Numbered from the stretch's first letter, positions 1 through 12,408 are shown. The stretch: 64,000 nucleotides of DNA from Meghimatium bilineatum (GCA_034231615.1 CM067307.1:1518001-1582000); one strand, 5' to 3'. Numbers and translations: made by a program. The notes: generated from the letters alone by a model not told the origin.

Positions 1-1045
1 CCTACTCTTTATCATCCTACTCTTTATCATCCTACTCTTTATCATCCTACTCTTAATAATTTTACTCTTTATCATCCTACGCGTTATAATCCTACTCTTT
101 ATCATCCTACTCTTTGTCATCCTACTCTTTATCATCCTACTCTTAATAATTCTACTCTTTATCATCCTACTCTTTATCATCCTACTCTTTATCATCCTAC
201 TCTTTATCATCCTACTCTTAATAATTCTACTCTTTATCATCCTACTCTTTATCATCCTACTCTGTATCATCCTACTCTTTGTACTCCTACTCTTTATCAT
301 CCTACTCTTTATCATTCTACTCTTTATCATCCTGCTCTTAATAATTCTACTCTTTATCATCCTACTCTTTATCATCCTATTCTTTATCATCCTACTCTTT
401 ATCATCCTACTCTTTATCGTCCTACTCTTTATCATCCTACTCATTATCATCCTACTCATTATCATCCTACTCTTTCTCATCCTACTCTTTCTCTTCCCAC
501 TCTTAATAATCCTACTCTTTATCATCCTACTCTTTATCATCCTACTCTTTATCATCCTACTCTTAATAATTCTACTCTTTATCATCCTACTTTTTATCAT
601 TCTACTCTTTATCATCCTATTCTTTTTCATCATACTCTTAATCATCCTACACTTTATCATCCTACACTTTATCATCCTACTCTTTATCATCCTACTCTTT
701 ATCATCCTACTCTTTATCTTCCTACTCTTTATCAGACAACAGTTTATCCTCCTAATCTTTATCATCCTACTCTTTATCATCCTACTCTTTATCATCCTAC
801 TCTTTATCATCCTACTCTTTATTTAACTACTATGTATTCTCCTACTCTTTATCAGACAACAGTTTATCAACCTACTCTTTATCAGACAACAGTTTATCAA
901 CCTACTCTTTATCAGACAACAGTTTATCAACCTACTCTTTATCAGACAACAGTTTATCAACCTACTCTTTATCAGACAACAGTTTATCAACCTACTCTTT
1001 ATAAAACTACTATGTATCTTCCTACTCTTCATCTTCAACATTCCA
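1..1045. repeat. 15-bp minisatellite array (left window edge)
   Basis: Tandem copies of CCTACTCTTTATCAT with a common variant ending in AATAAT. From about 834 to 1010 the unit changes to a 30-bp form containing CAGACAACAGTTTAT, repeated five times almost perfectly and bounded on both sides by an ACTACTATGTAT segment. The array runs off the left edge, so its true length is unknown. The same family reappears at the right edge of the window. Confidence 0.97.
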
Positions 1046-1521
1046 TCAATGTCAAAGAATTATGTCACCCTGTGTACGCTCTACCTCAGAAGCCCGATTT
1101 ACATGAACTAAATTCAAGTAGTTTGTTGCATTTCCGGTGATTACTTTTGACGTCTTCAACATCGACAGCAGAGGTTGCCCCTGCCTAGTATATACATTAT
1201 TATTAATAAGTGTACTATTTAACTTGGACATGTCCCTTTCATGTTTAACTTAAGTACAAAGTTGTGTTATCAAATTATCTTCATGTCAATGTTTATTATC
1301 TCTCCACAGACTACAATAGTATTTGATTGACATGTCATCTGGACTTATCTGAAAGTCTTTCTAGGTCATAAACACTGACGTCATGTTTATATTTAGCACG
1401 AATACATCACGTGAAGTGTGGTAGACAAATAAACGTAAATAGACAAACAATTGTTTCGTTATTTCAGTATTTAAATTATTATGTTTCATGTTTAGTATTT
1501 AAAAAACAACATTTGTCAAAG
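1046..1521. other. unique AT-rich spacer
   Basis: Non-repetitive AT-rich sequence between two arrays. I see no coding frame, RNA gene or mobile-element signature. Confidence 0.5.
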
Positions 1522-1720
1522 CTAAACAACATTCCGACATGTGGACGAGAGTCTTGGACAATAAGTCGACAAGTGGGGTAAGTCAGATCTAAACAATATT
1601 CCAACATGTGGACGAGAGTCTTGGACAATAAGTCAACAAGTGGGGTAAGTCAGATCTAAACAACATTCCAACATGTGGACGAGATTCTTGGACAATAAGT
1701 CAACAAGTGAGGGAAAGGTT
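1522..1720. repeat. 67-bp tandem repeat, three copies
   Basis: Three copies starting near 1522, 1589 and 1656 (period 67), each containing CATGTGGACGAGAGTCTTGG and then an ACAAGTGGGGTAAGTCAG-like segment. A looser repeat of GAAATAGTCAACTACGAAACAAG-like phrases follows to about 1955. Confidence 0.9.
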
Positions 1721-2154
1721 TGAGGCGATAGAGAAGTGATTATGTTGTGAGGGCCACGGAGATTAGAAGTGATGAGGTATTGCTGAAATAAACAAGAAAG
1801 GTGCTGAAATAGTAAATTACGAAGCAAGAAAATTCATGAAATAGTTAAATAAGAAAACAACAAAAGTGCTGAAATAATCAACTACGAAACAAGAAAATTT
1901 ATGAAATAGTCAATTTTGAAACAAGGAAATTACTGAAGTAGTCAACTAGAAGACAAGAATTATTTACTAACATCAGAAAACGACACTCCTTACATTTTTG
2001 CAATTTATTGAACTAAGTAGGTAGGGCACACAATTACAAGGCATGAACGACAAAAGGACCACCTGGGCTGCAAATCAAAGAAAAGATTGGTGGCACACTT
2101 ACCTGCAAAATACGCGGTAAGTTAAGCAGAGATCCGTGACACTATGACCTAAAG

Positions 2155-2392
2155 GGTTCAGAAAGTAGAGCAATTAGCGACACTCTTACCTGTCAGGGTC
2201 CGAAAGTAGAGTAAAGAACGGTGACACTCTTACCTGCCAGGGCCAGAAAGTAGAGCAAAGATTAGCGACACTCTTACCTGCCAGGGTCCGAAAGTAGAGC
2301 AAAGATCGGTGACACTCTTACCTGTCAGGGTCAGAAAGTAGAGCAGAGATCGGTGAAGCTCTTACCTGTCAGTAACAGGACCAGAAAGTAGA
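2155..2392. repeat. 41-44 bp tandem repeat
   Basis: About five copies of a unit containing GAAAGTAGAGCAAAGATCGG and GACACTCTTACCTG. Copy starts at 2161, 2202, 2246, 2290 and 2334 give periods of 41-44 bp. Confidence 0.85.
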
Positions 2393-2420
2393 GACTCCAA
2401 TGATGATGTATCGTTGTTCT

Positions 2421-3187
2421 CTAGTGAGAGGAGTCATCATTGCGCAGTGAGAGGAGTCATACTTACGCAGTGAGAGGAGTCATACTTGCGCAGTGAGAGG
2501 AGTCATACTTGCTCAGTGAGAGGAGTCATACTTGCGCAGTGAGAGGAGTCATACTTGCTCAGTGAGAGGAGTCATACTTGCGCAGTGAGAGGAGTCATAC
2601 TTGCGCAGTGAGAGGAGTCATACTTGCTCAGTGAGAGGAGTCATACTTGCGCAGTGAGAGGAGTCATACTTGCGCAGTGAGAGGAGTCATACTTGCGCAG
2701 TGAGAGGAGTCATACTTGCGCAGTGAGAGGAGTCATACTTGCGCAGTGAGAGGAGTCATACTTGCTCAGTGAGAGGAGTCATACTTGCGCAGTGAGAGGA
2801 GTCATACTTGCGCAGTGAGAGGAGTCATACTTGCTCAGTGAGAGGAGTCATACTTGCGCAGTGAGAGGAGTCATACTTGCGCCGAGAGAGGAGTCATACT
2901 TGCGCAGTGAGAGGAGTCATACTTGCGCAGTGAGAGGAGTCATACTTGCGCAGTGAGAGGAGTCATACTTGCGCAGTGAGAGGAGTCATACTTGCTCAGT
3001 GAGAGGAGTCATACTTGCGCAGTGAGAGGAGTCATACTTGCGCAGTGAGAGGAGTCATACTTGCTCAGTGAGAGGAGTCATACTTGCTCAGTGAGAGGAG
3101 TCATACTTGCGCAGTGAGAGGAGTCATACTTGCGCAGTGAAAGGAGTCATACTTGCTCATTGAGAGGAGTCATACTTGCGCAGTGAA
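2421..3187. repeat. 23-bp minisatellite array
   Basis: About 33 copies of CAGTGAGAGGAGTCATACTT plus GCG. Units differ mainly at one position, reading TTGCGCAG or TTGCTCAG. There are no unique spacers, so it is not a CRISPR array. Confidence 0.97.
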
Positions 3188-4014
3188 TTTTCAGCTGTAT
3201 TTATTCAATGACCGCGGATCTGTTATACGAATGGAATAATAGTCAGATAGTATTGTGCTCATTACCTTTTATTGCTTTTCATGGAATTCTCATGAACATG
3301 TCACGAATTATTGCCAAAAATGTTGTTTTAACCTTGACCTCTTTCATTCGCTCTCGGATCATAAGGTAGGTACTATTCAGGTAACCACGAGAAGCTAATG
3401 ATAAGGTGGCTATATAGCTATCTTATACCAGTGCCACAACCAGGCAAAGATTCTAAGGACATAAAAGTTTATCGCATCATCACACTGCAGAATGTGTACG
3501 GTAAGATTCTGGAAATAATTGTTGCTAGACGCATATACAGGGAACTAGAGATCAAAGGTGTTCTGCCAAAACATCTAGGAGCATACAGACACAGAAGAGA
3601 CACAGTCACAAACACAACAGTTATTGCAAGGAAGATTTTGAAGCTCTTCAGAATAAAGAAGAATCTGCAGTTGCTGCGATAGACCTAGAAGATGCGTACA
3701 ATAGATTTAGTTACATCCATCTTGTCGACATGCTAATGGAACACGATATCCATTATTAGATCAAACGCTGGATAGCAAATGTGTTAATATGTAGAAAAAT
3801 TGCTCTGATGTGCGGAATTGGACGTCTGTGAGCAGAACAATAGCACCAGGTCTGCCACAAGGATCTCCTCTATCCCCATTGCTGTTTAATGTGTATACGT
3901 TGAGAATTGCTCAATTGCAAACCTCAAGAAATTGTAGAGTTCTAACATACTCTGATGATATCCTACTATACAATATGGTGCAAAACAAACAACTTTAAAA
4001 ACTTTCATTACTGC

Positions 4015-4213
4015 ATGTTTTCCTATAGGCTGTGGAAATAATGGTCGCTTTGCCATAGTAGACGCCACCACGACATGTACAGGAAGGATTTTGATTGCAC
4101 CTCCTAAAGAAAAAATCTGGCCCCAACCGTGTATTGAACCCGGGAACTCAAAGGTCTGAGAACGGTATTCAAAGCACATGGCCATGCGCTCCATTACACT
4201 ACTGTGATAAATG
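4015..4213 (-). mobile_element. tRNA-derived SINE inserted in LINE
   Basis: Read on the minus strand this begins with an A-box-like AGTGTAATGGAG and contains a B-box-like CCCGGGTTCAATAC, spaced as in a tRNA-related pol III promoter. It interrupts the reverse transcriptase frame that stops near 3998 and resumes near 4380. Exact ends are uncertain. Confidence 0.5.
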
Positions 4214-4228
4214 TTTCGAAAACAAATG

Positions 4229-4384
4229 GTAGGTAGGTAGTTAATGAGTTTGCCTCTCTTTTGGAGAGTCGTGCCCCTTTCAACCAGCGGACAAAGTCCA
4301 ATTAGATTATATCAGGACACACTACCATAAAATATTAGAGGTAACAAAGACCCCATCGATTTAATAATGTGTTTAGACTGTGAC
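4229..4384 (-). mobile_element. short insertion with 14-bp target duplication
   Basis: A 156-bp block flanked by identical TTCGAAAACAAATG at 4215-4228 and 4385-4398. One end carries GTAGGTAGGTAG; on the minus strand this is a (CTAC)n tail, typical of a SINE copied by a LINE. It adds a second insertion into the LINE at 3390-5645. Confidence 0.65.
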
Positions 4385-5645
4385 TTCGAAAACAAATGTC
4401 GTCTGGTACTCCTTAAATAATAATCTGGTCATCGACACACTGCCAGCTGTTAGTTGCATGGGCTCATTCAATGAAATAGAACAGGACCTTAAATATCGTT
4501 GGATAATCTTTGATAGAAGCCTCTCATTCACAAATATGATTCAGAAGGTTAAAAAGGAGATCAGTGTTAACATGGTTATGGCAACTTTCGACATACAGCA
4601 ATTGGGTACTTTTTCTACTTCTGCAAGTGATGGTGATTTCTGTCATAGATTATGACCTCGCCCTACTAACATTGCAACAGATACAAGTCGATAGATTGGA
4701 ATGCGTTCAATATGAGGCAATTAGTGCAGTACTGGGGTGTACTAGAGATACACCCATCTTTGCTATGGGATTTCTGCTTGATCTCCCCAGCATTAGAGTG
4801 CGACATCAGGTAACACAAGCTCGGTCGTAACTTGAAGTGACAGAATACAACCGCCATCCATTACACCAATGTCTAGATGAGTCAAAGTAAAAACGAATCA
4901 AGCGTGGCAGATCATGGACGGCAGAGGCTGAAGACAAACTGCGAAGAGTATGTGAATTTGAAGAAATGGAGAGGAAAAAAAATCACTGAGTAAAGTAATA
5001 ATACAGCTAGATACAGCCAGTCAAAAATGGACGCATGCCCGGGCCCAGGTCACAGTGCATGCACTCGTCCAGCTACACTCTAAACCACACGACATAATTA
5101 TTTACACAGATTGCTCAGTTAACAGAAACACAAATAAAAGCGTTTTGGGGGTTTTGTTGCCTACAGAAACTGCGTGAAATTGGTTGAGAAATCTTCAGCA
5201 TATTCCACTATCACAACGAGCATGAGGATGGAGATAGAGGGAGTTACAGCAGCACTTAATTGGTTGATAACTGATACATGAACACACTCGGTAATACTCA
5301 CAGGCTCTCAAAGCATGCTGCTCAAGATAGAAAAGTGTATGCTTAGGAATGACTAGCAGAACTTATTAAACAACTTCACTGTCCAGATAATTATATAGAT
5401 ATACTGCACTGGTCATGCTGGAGTCAGAGGAAACAAGAGAGCCGACTTAATGGCAGGCAATGCTGCGATAGACGGCAAATTGCTAATAAGAGATAAACCA
5501 GACATATCCCGAAGTCCCGAAGATCACATAATCAACATCTGACCGGGACTCATAGTCTACATACACTGGGGTGAATGCTGGAACGGAGGGTGAAGCACTT
5601 ATAGGAATGTCCCATGTGCTGTGAAGTCAGTTTCTAATCAAGAAT

Positions 5646-6600
5646 CAAGAAGGTGTTTCGTACTTACAACTAAATAACTTAAAGCAAACATCTTCAGAAT
5701 CTCCAAAACATTGTAATTGTCAACAAAACATAGCGGCCCGATATCAACCATCAAGGACATGAACAAAAGACGAATAGATCAAACACTACGCCATAAATAT
5801 CCACAAGTGTCATGTACACACATGAAAACATCCTAGTTAACACTTAACATTACAGAAATCGTAATTCTCCCAGTCAACTCAATCTCAACTATTATAAAAA
5901 ACTGGCTACAACAGGTGGCATTTTATGACTAGAAATATTGTAAATGTCTGTTCTGACATCAACCACTTGAGAATCACATCAAGAAACGTCCATCTTCATG
6001 AGATAAGTTCTGTATGGTAATCAATGATTTATAAAGGTAATGAAGATTAATAGTACAAATAAAATATTTCAATACAATCATAGAACCTCCTGTCATTTGA
6101 TAGACCTCCAATGTTGGATATTAATTTATTTCTAAACTCAATTTATTGATAACGATTGTAATAAATAGTGCTGTCGCTTTAATTTATCGACACACCGTGT
6201 GGACCATACGAAGGGAAAGTTTAGAGAAATATTCTTTATCCGTTTATACATTCGTAATCACACATTCATTCGAATATCTCAGAAACGGTCTATTTCATTG
6301 CAGAGATCTTTGTCATTCGATATTAGACTTTATCCGACGCAAAAATAATGGTATTATTTAGTCCATACCTGCTCTAGTTTGTGCATGTCCTCGAAATTTT
6401 TTGACGTTTGTAGTCATTTGCACATACGCGGGGGTTAACTTTTAGATATTACAGTAAACATGTTACTGTCAAGTAACTTTGCATTCAAAGGCTCATGTCT
6501 AAAAATACTTGTTAGGTCAAATTTCTGTATGTGTTGTCAATTGTATATGTTCTTTACTCGTATGTGCAATACTGAATCTCACTGCTATATGTAGTTGGTC
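5646..6600. other. unassigned AT-rich stretch
   Basis: No supported gene. A 71-codon open frame at 6146-6361 has no recognisable motif and is probably chance. The first part may be 3' sequence of the preceding LINE. Confidence 0.4.
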
Positions 6601-7420
6601 TGCCTTTTGTTCCCCAATAGACACACGGGTTTCATAACTACGCTTAAATACTGTATATTATTTTAGCCGATATAAGATGACATTCTGTTGTCACTGTATA
6701 TGTACCTAATGGTCTGCTAAACATACACTTTTTATGTAGGGTCATTATGTGGGTCTGACCACGAAATAATTTCTTCACAATTTCAAATCTGATGATTTCA
6801 AGAGGTTGATTATTGTTAATAGTTGCAGAAATTGTCATCCATCTCGGTGCCAGTTGTCATCTTCCTCTCGGATTACATGATCCAAAACATTTTTCCAAAA
6901 CTCAACGTCTATTTATTGTGAGGCACTCGCGTGTCAGAGCTTCAACATCAAACATTCTAAACGTTGTATTCTGTTCCACAACTTGCCCTTTGACCTTAAC
7001 CCAAACTAACTCTATCGGGTTAATGTGAGCATGATATGCCGGTAGTCGCAGAGAAGTGTGGCTATATTTTTGAATGATTTTCTTAATATAATACAACTTT
7101 GTTTTTTTTTGGTCTTCTTTCACAAGCTGTAACACTTCGGGCTTCAATAAAGTGTCATCCAAGTGGACATTTTCTTTAGTAAGTCATGTCTTAATTTGTT
7201 TTTTAATTTGATGCATTTGGTATTTTGTCTTCCGGTAATACTGCATTTTGATAGGAAGCAATATTCATTGCTAAATATAATGGTCCTTCCAGAACTGGAA
7301 GAAAAGTGTTCTCCATACAATTCCTGAAAATATGCCCATCCATTTCAGTATGATAATCCTTACCAGTTATTTATTTTTATTGAAAAAAAAGTCGGTTATG
7401 TGGTTGCTGTGTTGCTGATC
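6601..7420 (-). mobile_element. Tc1/IS630-like transposase fragment, copy A
   Basis: The minus-strand frame 6902-7162 reads as the C-terminal part of a DDE_3-type transposase. It contains RLPAYHAHINPIELVW, matching the conserved RLPPYHxxLNPIExxW block that follows the catalytic core in this family. The N-terminal half is missing, since the sequence above 7424 belongs to another element. Sequence from about 7120 to 7420 is alignable to 8795-9090, so two related copies lie close together. Stops interrupt the frame upstream of 7162, so it is not functional. Confidence 0.7.
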
Positions 7421-7423
7421 CAG

Positions 7424-7462
7424 TAGTCCATGGGATCATGCCATTTGCCATAATGTCATTGT

Positions 7463-7531
<69 letters not shown>

Positions 7532-8740
7532 TTGTACGCTGTTTTTTTTTTTTTCATACAATGTATTCCATTTATCTGGCCCTGGAGGGAGGAGCATTTT
7601 CCTGATGTCATCCAGCGCTGGGTATTCAAAAAGATGGTGGTCAACAGTTTCATAAGGATGAGTGCACAGATGGCACTCTGGAGTGTGTTGTGGTTGTATT
7701 CTGTTCAGTGGGTGATTGTTACGCTGTACATGGTGTGTGCGAAGTCGGAAAATAATACTCTGGTCGTTCCTTCTCAGGAGGTTGATGTTGTCTTTAGGAT
7801 TTGAGTTCGTCAAATATTTATAGATTTCCCTCTCAGTTTTTCCCATGGCATATCTGTGCATCTAATTTTCTTTGTTCACAGATTTCAATATCATTTTAAC
7901 TGTGTGCGTGGTTGTTTGTATATATGGCTGTTCTTGTTGAGCTCTCATCTTTTCTAGTCTCTCCTCCTTGTCATTGCAAGGTGTGTTTGAGTGGCCAGGT
8001 TTGAGTCCACTGCATAACCATATTGCCTTCATACGATGTAAGCAGCTGGTTGTCATGGTGATATATTTCAACCAGCTTAGGCTTACAATGACAAACACAT
8101 TCTAGTGCTTGAAATGCCGACATAGAGTCTGTAAAAATCACTATAATTTGGACATTTGATGGAAGGGAATCAAATATGGTTTTCAGGTGGTACAAGGCAA
8201 CTTCTATTGCTGTTATTTCAGCTTCATAGTTAGAGCATATCTCCCCACAGGCATCAAACAACTCATCAGATGTTTTGTCTGGATATTCTATATATACACC
8301 ATGACCTGTTTTGATGGTGGCTTTGAAAGCAGACCCATCAGTATAGACATAAATCCATTGTTCTGGGTAGGTGTCTATTGTTTTCTGTGTTGCTTTCATA
8401 AGATTTATTGGGTCGAAACTTTTCGTTGCATTATCTCTTAATTGTGTCTTGATTTCCGGCAATTTAAAACCTGCATGTAGTGGTAACCATTTTCTACTCC
8501 TTGCAGTTCTTATCTCTTGTCTGGGAAGTGATAGCTGTCTTTTATTTCATTGACATGGTTCAGGAATTACTTTTGTTTTATTTTGTAGTTTGGTTGCCAG
8601 TTTTCCATAACTTTTTTTATTTGGGTGGACTTTGTTCATTCTTTTGTTTTTTTCATAAGTCTCCATCGCATCCATATCTCTCCTTATCACAAGGGGTTCT
8701 ACATTTGTATGTATTTCACAAGCAGCCGCTAGTGTAGATC
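7424..8740 (-). mobile_element. RNase H-bearing LINE fragment
   Basis: The minus-strand frame at 7971-8462 carries an RNase H core: YTDGSAF (first Asp), SNYEAEITAIEVAL (Glu) and IFTDSMSAFQAL (second Asp). After a frameshift, 7436-7861 gives the usual tail with IIFRLRTHH and a CHLCTHPYETVDHHLF knuckle-like motif ending in LLPPGP. RNase H cleaves the RNA strand of the cDNA hybrid during LINE copying. The tail is followed, and partly overrun, by a TA/TG microsatellite. The same family recurs on the + strand at 9790-10640 and 17085-17530. Only the 3' part of the element is present and it is frameshifted. Confidence 0.85.
7464..7533. repeat. (TA)n(TG)n microsatellite
   Basis: A run of alternating TA followed by TG dinucleotides, followed closely by a T-run near 7542-7553. 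Confidence 0.98.
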
Positions 8741-8749
8741 ACATTGCTC

Positions 8750-9460
8750 CACTAATAAGATGTAGGCATTGTTCTGGACTTAAATTGAGTTTTACAAGTT
8801 GTAACACTTCGAGCATCAAAATAGTATCATCGAAGTTGACAATTTTATCAGTAAGACATGTCTTCATTTGTTTTTGTTTTTATTGTGTATTTGATGAATT
8901 TGGTATTTTGTCTTCGGATGATTCTTCGTTATGATAGGAAGCAGTGTTCGTTACTAAACATAGTGGTTCTTCCATAATCGGAAGAAGAGTGTTCTCCATC
9001 CAATGCCTGAAATTATATCCATCCTTTTCAGTATGATAGTCCTTACCAAATGTACATTGTCATCGAAAAATAAGTCCAGCTTCATAGATTAGGGCTCTGT
9101 TACTACTTCCAGTCTGCTTTTGCTGCTTGGAATGTTTATATTATGTTACCGTCCACTGATTGCCATTCTTTAGTATTTGTGTGGTGAACATTGAGCCAAG
9201 TTTCGTCCAAATATACAATATGATAATCTTGGCTTCTCCGCTTCCGAATCTGCCTCAGGTATTTACTTCTGGCAGCAGTCAAATGTGACTTTTCACAAAT
9301 AATATTCCTACCGCCTAAGGTTTTTCTGAAAGTGAAGTCGGCAGTTCTTGCAATTTTCCACAGAAAAATTTTCAATTTCTCAATATCGCACTCGATCTGT
9401 AATTTTACTTTTGATTTCGGAAGAGAAACAAACTCATTTTTAGCAAATATTTACAATATT
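8750..9460 (-). mobile_element. Tc1/IS630-like transposase fragment, copy B
   Basis: The minus-strand frame 9136-9375 contains YLDETWLNVHHTN, matching the central catalytic block (DETW) of DDE_3/Tc1-like transposases found in many invertebrates. Downstream sequence to 8770 corresponds to the middle of the protein and aligns with copy A, but the RLPxYH block is absent because the copy is cut off near 8770. Copies A and B overlap in content, so they are two partial insertions and not one split element. Confidence 0.65.
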
Positions 9461-9789
9461 TCCCTCCATATGACATCTATGTCAAAATGAACTTTTACTT
9501 TTCTTACTTGCTTGACATGCGTGCTTTTTGAGTCATGTTTCATCCAACGGGAAACAAGATGATTTATCCAAGAAAGATTGAGCCAAGAGCAAAGTGAGTT
9601 CGCTTTTTAGTATTAATAATATTACAATATAAATATACCATCTTAGATTCTTTACAGAAATGTTTGTAACGTAAGACGGTAACTTCCTGCATTGTAATAA
9701 ATGTGTACTTAAAACTCGTTTCTACTTATTTATGAATGTAAATTCTAAGAAACTAAAACGATAACACAATAACCACACCTCGACTACGA
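9461..9789. other. unassigned spacer
   Basis: AT-rich, with no recognisable feature; it may include the 5' end of transposase copy B. Confidence 0.4.
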
Positions 9790-10640
9790 CTTTGAACGGC
9801 ATTTGCAATTTGAGACAGAGATTTTGTTGTTTTTGCAAAAACAAAAATACAAATGAAATTCAATATACATATTGCATATCTTGGTTACATACGTTCTGCT
9901 TTAGAATACAACAGTGCACTCCTCACAACATGTTCCACAACAAATGTAGAATCTCTAGACAGAGTACAGAACAATGTCATACACCTTATTAGTGAAGAAA
10001 TGAGATCTACACCAGCGGCTGCATGAGAAATACATACAAATGTGAAACCCCTTGAGATGCGGAGAGATATGGCTGCAATGTAGGCTTATGAGAGAAACAA
10101 AAGAATGAACACAGATCACCAAAATAAATAACTTGTAGAAAACTGGCAACTATACCACAGAATAAAACAAAAGTCAGTCCTCGGTCATGTCAATGAAATA
10201 AAAGACAGCTATCACCTCCCAGATAAGAGTCAAGAACTGCAAAGAATATAAAAATGTTTATCAACACACGTATATTTTAAGTTGCCAGAAATCAAATTAA
10301 ACCTGGTCTTTCTCATCTTCACATTACAGAAAAATAGTGACATGCGAGATGAAATGCTTGAGTAAAGCTGCCGGGGTCACCAGGCTAGATAGATTGCGAA
10401 ATGAATATATCAGGGAAGCACTATCTTCAAGCACTAGAATGTGATGGCCATTTTAAACCTGAGCTAGTTGAAATATATCACCATGACAACCAGCTGCTAA
10501 GATCTTATGAAGTCAACATTGTTATAAAGTTGATTCATGGCTACCCAAACACTCCTGGCAATTATAAGGCAGACATACTAGCAAAGAAGGGAGTAAAACA
10601 AGAACATCCGTATACACAAACAACCATTCATTCATTTTCC
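9790..10640 (+). mobile_element. RNase H-bearing LINE fragment
   Basis: The RT C-terminal region is readable near 9890-10080 (LEYNSALLTT and LDRVQNNVIHLISEE phrases, typical of the segment after the YxDD box). An RNase H end at 10401-10664 shares YHHDNQLLxSYE with the minus-strand copy at 7424-8740. The segment carrying the RNase H catalytic acids is missing, which suggests an internal deletion around 10360-10410. It ends where the next minus-strand LINE begins. Confidence 0.75.
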
Positions 10641-12408
10641 TCTAACGCTGAAGTTAGCGCATAGGGCGGATGTCAGATCTCTCCAATTCTGTCTGTTTAA
10701 AGCTATTCTTTGCAGTTCTTGAATAGTATGTATATTGATTGTTTTACTTTCTCCAAGTATTGTTCGTCTGAGTGTTTCTTTTGGTCTACCCCTGCCTCTT
10801 TTACCTGTAGGTATCCATTCAAGAGATTGGAGGTGTATTCTGTTGATGTCTGCGCGTAGGACATGCTCGATGTAGGACTAACGACGTTTTCTGATAACAT
10901 CTGTGATGAAGTTTTAATTCGTCTCTTCTCTAATTTACCATTCGATTTGAATTCACTCCAATGGGTGTTAGTTATCCTACGAAGACATTTCTTCTCGAAA
11001 CTCAGTAGTTTCTTTTCTGAAGATGAACTTTTCCAGCTCTTACAACCGTATCCTTTTCTTCTTCTTCTTTGTTCATTCTCAACTCCCGCTGGATCTCTCT
11101 TGCAGCAGGACCATAGTCCTATTAGATTTCCAGCAGGATGTAGTCCAGAGAATGGAAATGCGTTATATCGCCGTTTTATTTGCGCCAATGGCCCGGCACA
11201 TCCATATAACAGCACCGGAATAACGCAGGAGTTAAATAAACTTATTTTCGTGCGTGTGCTGATTGATTTTGATCTCCAGATATTAGACAGTCTGTTAGAG
11301 GCATTTGAAGCTAATGCAATGCGAGTTGTAATTTCTGACATGACATCGCCGTCGAGTGTTAATTTCTTCCTAGATATTAACATTTGTGTAATATTTCAAG
11401 TTGTTGTCCATTTAAACTATGGTTTTAATCTATCTGTTTTTCTTGTGCATCTTGATGGTTTTCACTCAATAGTGCAAGATCATCAGCAAAATCAAGGTCT
11501 TTTAATGTTGTTTTATTTATCCATTTAATTCCTAAATTTGCGGTGGATGTGCTTTTTCTCATGGCCTAATCAATTGCGATATTGAATAGTAATGGTGACA
11601 TATGGCAGCCTTGTTTATCACCAGTAATCACAGCAACGATTCTGAATTGCTGTTTTCTGTTCTAACATAGCATTTTTAGTTTGTATAGAATGATTTTATC
11701 ACATTTATATATTTATTTTGAAATTCATGTATTTTTTAAATTGCCCAAAGCGATGGCTGATGGATGCTGTCGAAGGCATTTTGAAAATCAATGAAGTTTA
11801 TTATGAGATTAGATCTAAATTCTAAACATTCAATTATTATTCTAAGAGTGAATATATGATCGAGGCAGGAGCGACCTGGTCTAAAGCCTGCCTGCCCTTC
11901 AAAAAGTCTTTGTCTAAGGATGTCTTTACTCTTGCAAGCATCATATTACAAAGAATTTTACCAGGTACGGATAGCAGTGTGATTCCCCTACAGTTATCAC
12001 ATTTTATTAGGTTTCCTCTTTTTGGTAGTTTGATAATGATACCATTTTTCCATTGTTGGGGTGGGCATTCGTTTTTTCAAATCATATTGAAAATATAAAG
12101 TAAAATAGGACAAGGTATTATCATTTGCTGCTTTTAACATTTCACTTGTGGTGTCATCTTGACCTGCTGTTTTATTGTTTTTTTTTTTAAAATTTCTTCA
12201 TGTTTTGTGTATCTTGCTGTTGTTGTGTTTTGATGCTTATTTAGCTTCCAATACTAAGTTGTTTATATAATTGTGTTTGCCATTCCTAGCTCTTGTTTTA
12301 ACTTCTTTGTCCAAAGAGCGTATGTGAGACTGTTTTGTTTCTCGACTTGGGTGGTTTTTTTATAGCGAGTATTTTTTGCTTCGCCAGTTTCCGGTTTTGG
12401 ATTTTTGA
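10641..12408 (-). mobile_element. LINE, 3' portion (RT), split by hAT
   Basis: Minus-strand non-LTR pol. From high to low coordinates it contains a conserved pre-RT linker (NGKHNYINNLVLEAK, near 12260), RT with LDFADDLALLSE as the catalytic box (near 11500), and a C-terminal part (SISTRTKISLFNSCVIPVLLYGC, then KKLLSFEKKCLRRI) in frame 10703-11383. Its upstream part continues at 16723-17080 beyond the hAT insertion: the frame is open on both sides and the hAT target duplication lies at the break. A SINE sits inside the C-terminal frame. There are stops at several points, so it is inactive. Confidence 0.8.
11052..11203 (-). mobile_element. SINE inserted in LINE coding frame
   Basis: On the minus strand this block runs from GCCGGGCCATTGGCGC to a (GAA)n tail. 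It interrupts the LINE frame between the conserved LLYGC and the following KSW/KKLLSF segments. Flanking TATGGATGT-like and TACGGTTGT-like sequence may be a diverged target duplication. It shares its core (GATGTAGTCCAGAGAATGG on the + strand) and its CTT-rich tail with the copy at 33638-33790. Confidence 0.65.

Larger units (their letters stand above)
3390..5645 (+). mobile_element. decayed LINE with reverse transcriptase and RNase H
   Basis: Broken pol of a non-LTR retrotransposon. Reverse transcriptase motifs are readable in order: a VYRIITLQNVYGKILE segment (about 3460-3520), GLPQGSPLSPLLFNVYT (about 3850-3895) and the catalytic-box relative YSDD (about 3947). The RT tail (RLECVQYEAISAVLG) lies near 4695, and an RNase H remnant follows with YTDCS (near 5103) and GHAGVRGNKRADLMAG (near 5410). 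Many stops and frameshifts, and two small insertions between about 4010 and 4384, show it is dead. An RNase H after the RT is known for I/Jockey-type LINEs; the exact clade is not assigned. Its 3' end resembles that of the fragment at 42725-43138, so they probably belong to one family. Confidence 0.85.

Noticed and set aside
832-1140. 102-codon frame with a PTLYQTTVYQ ten-residue repeat
   Set aside because: Encoded by a 30-bp form of the 15-bp array, and the opposite strand is also open. No signal peptide or unique domain.
2421-3187. CRISPR-like regular repeats of 23 bp (also 26904-27412, 45174-45684)
   Set aside because: Units abut directly with no unique spacers, and the genome is eukaryotic.
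6146-6361. 71-codon frame in an AT-rich spacer
   Set aside because: Short, with no motif or splice/phase partner; expected by chance.
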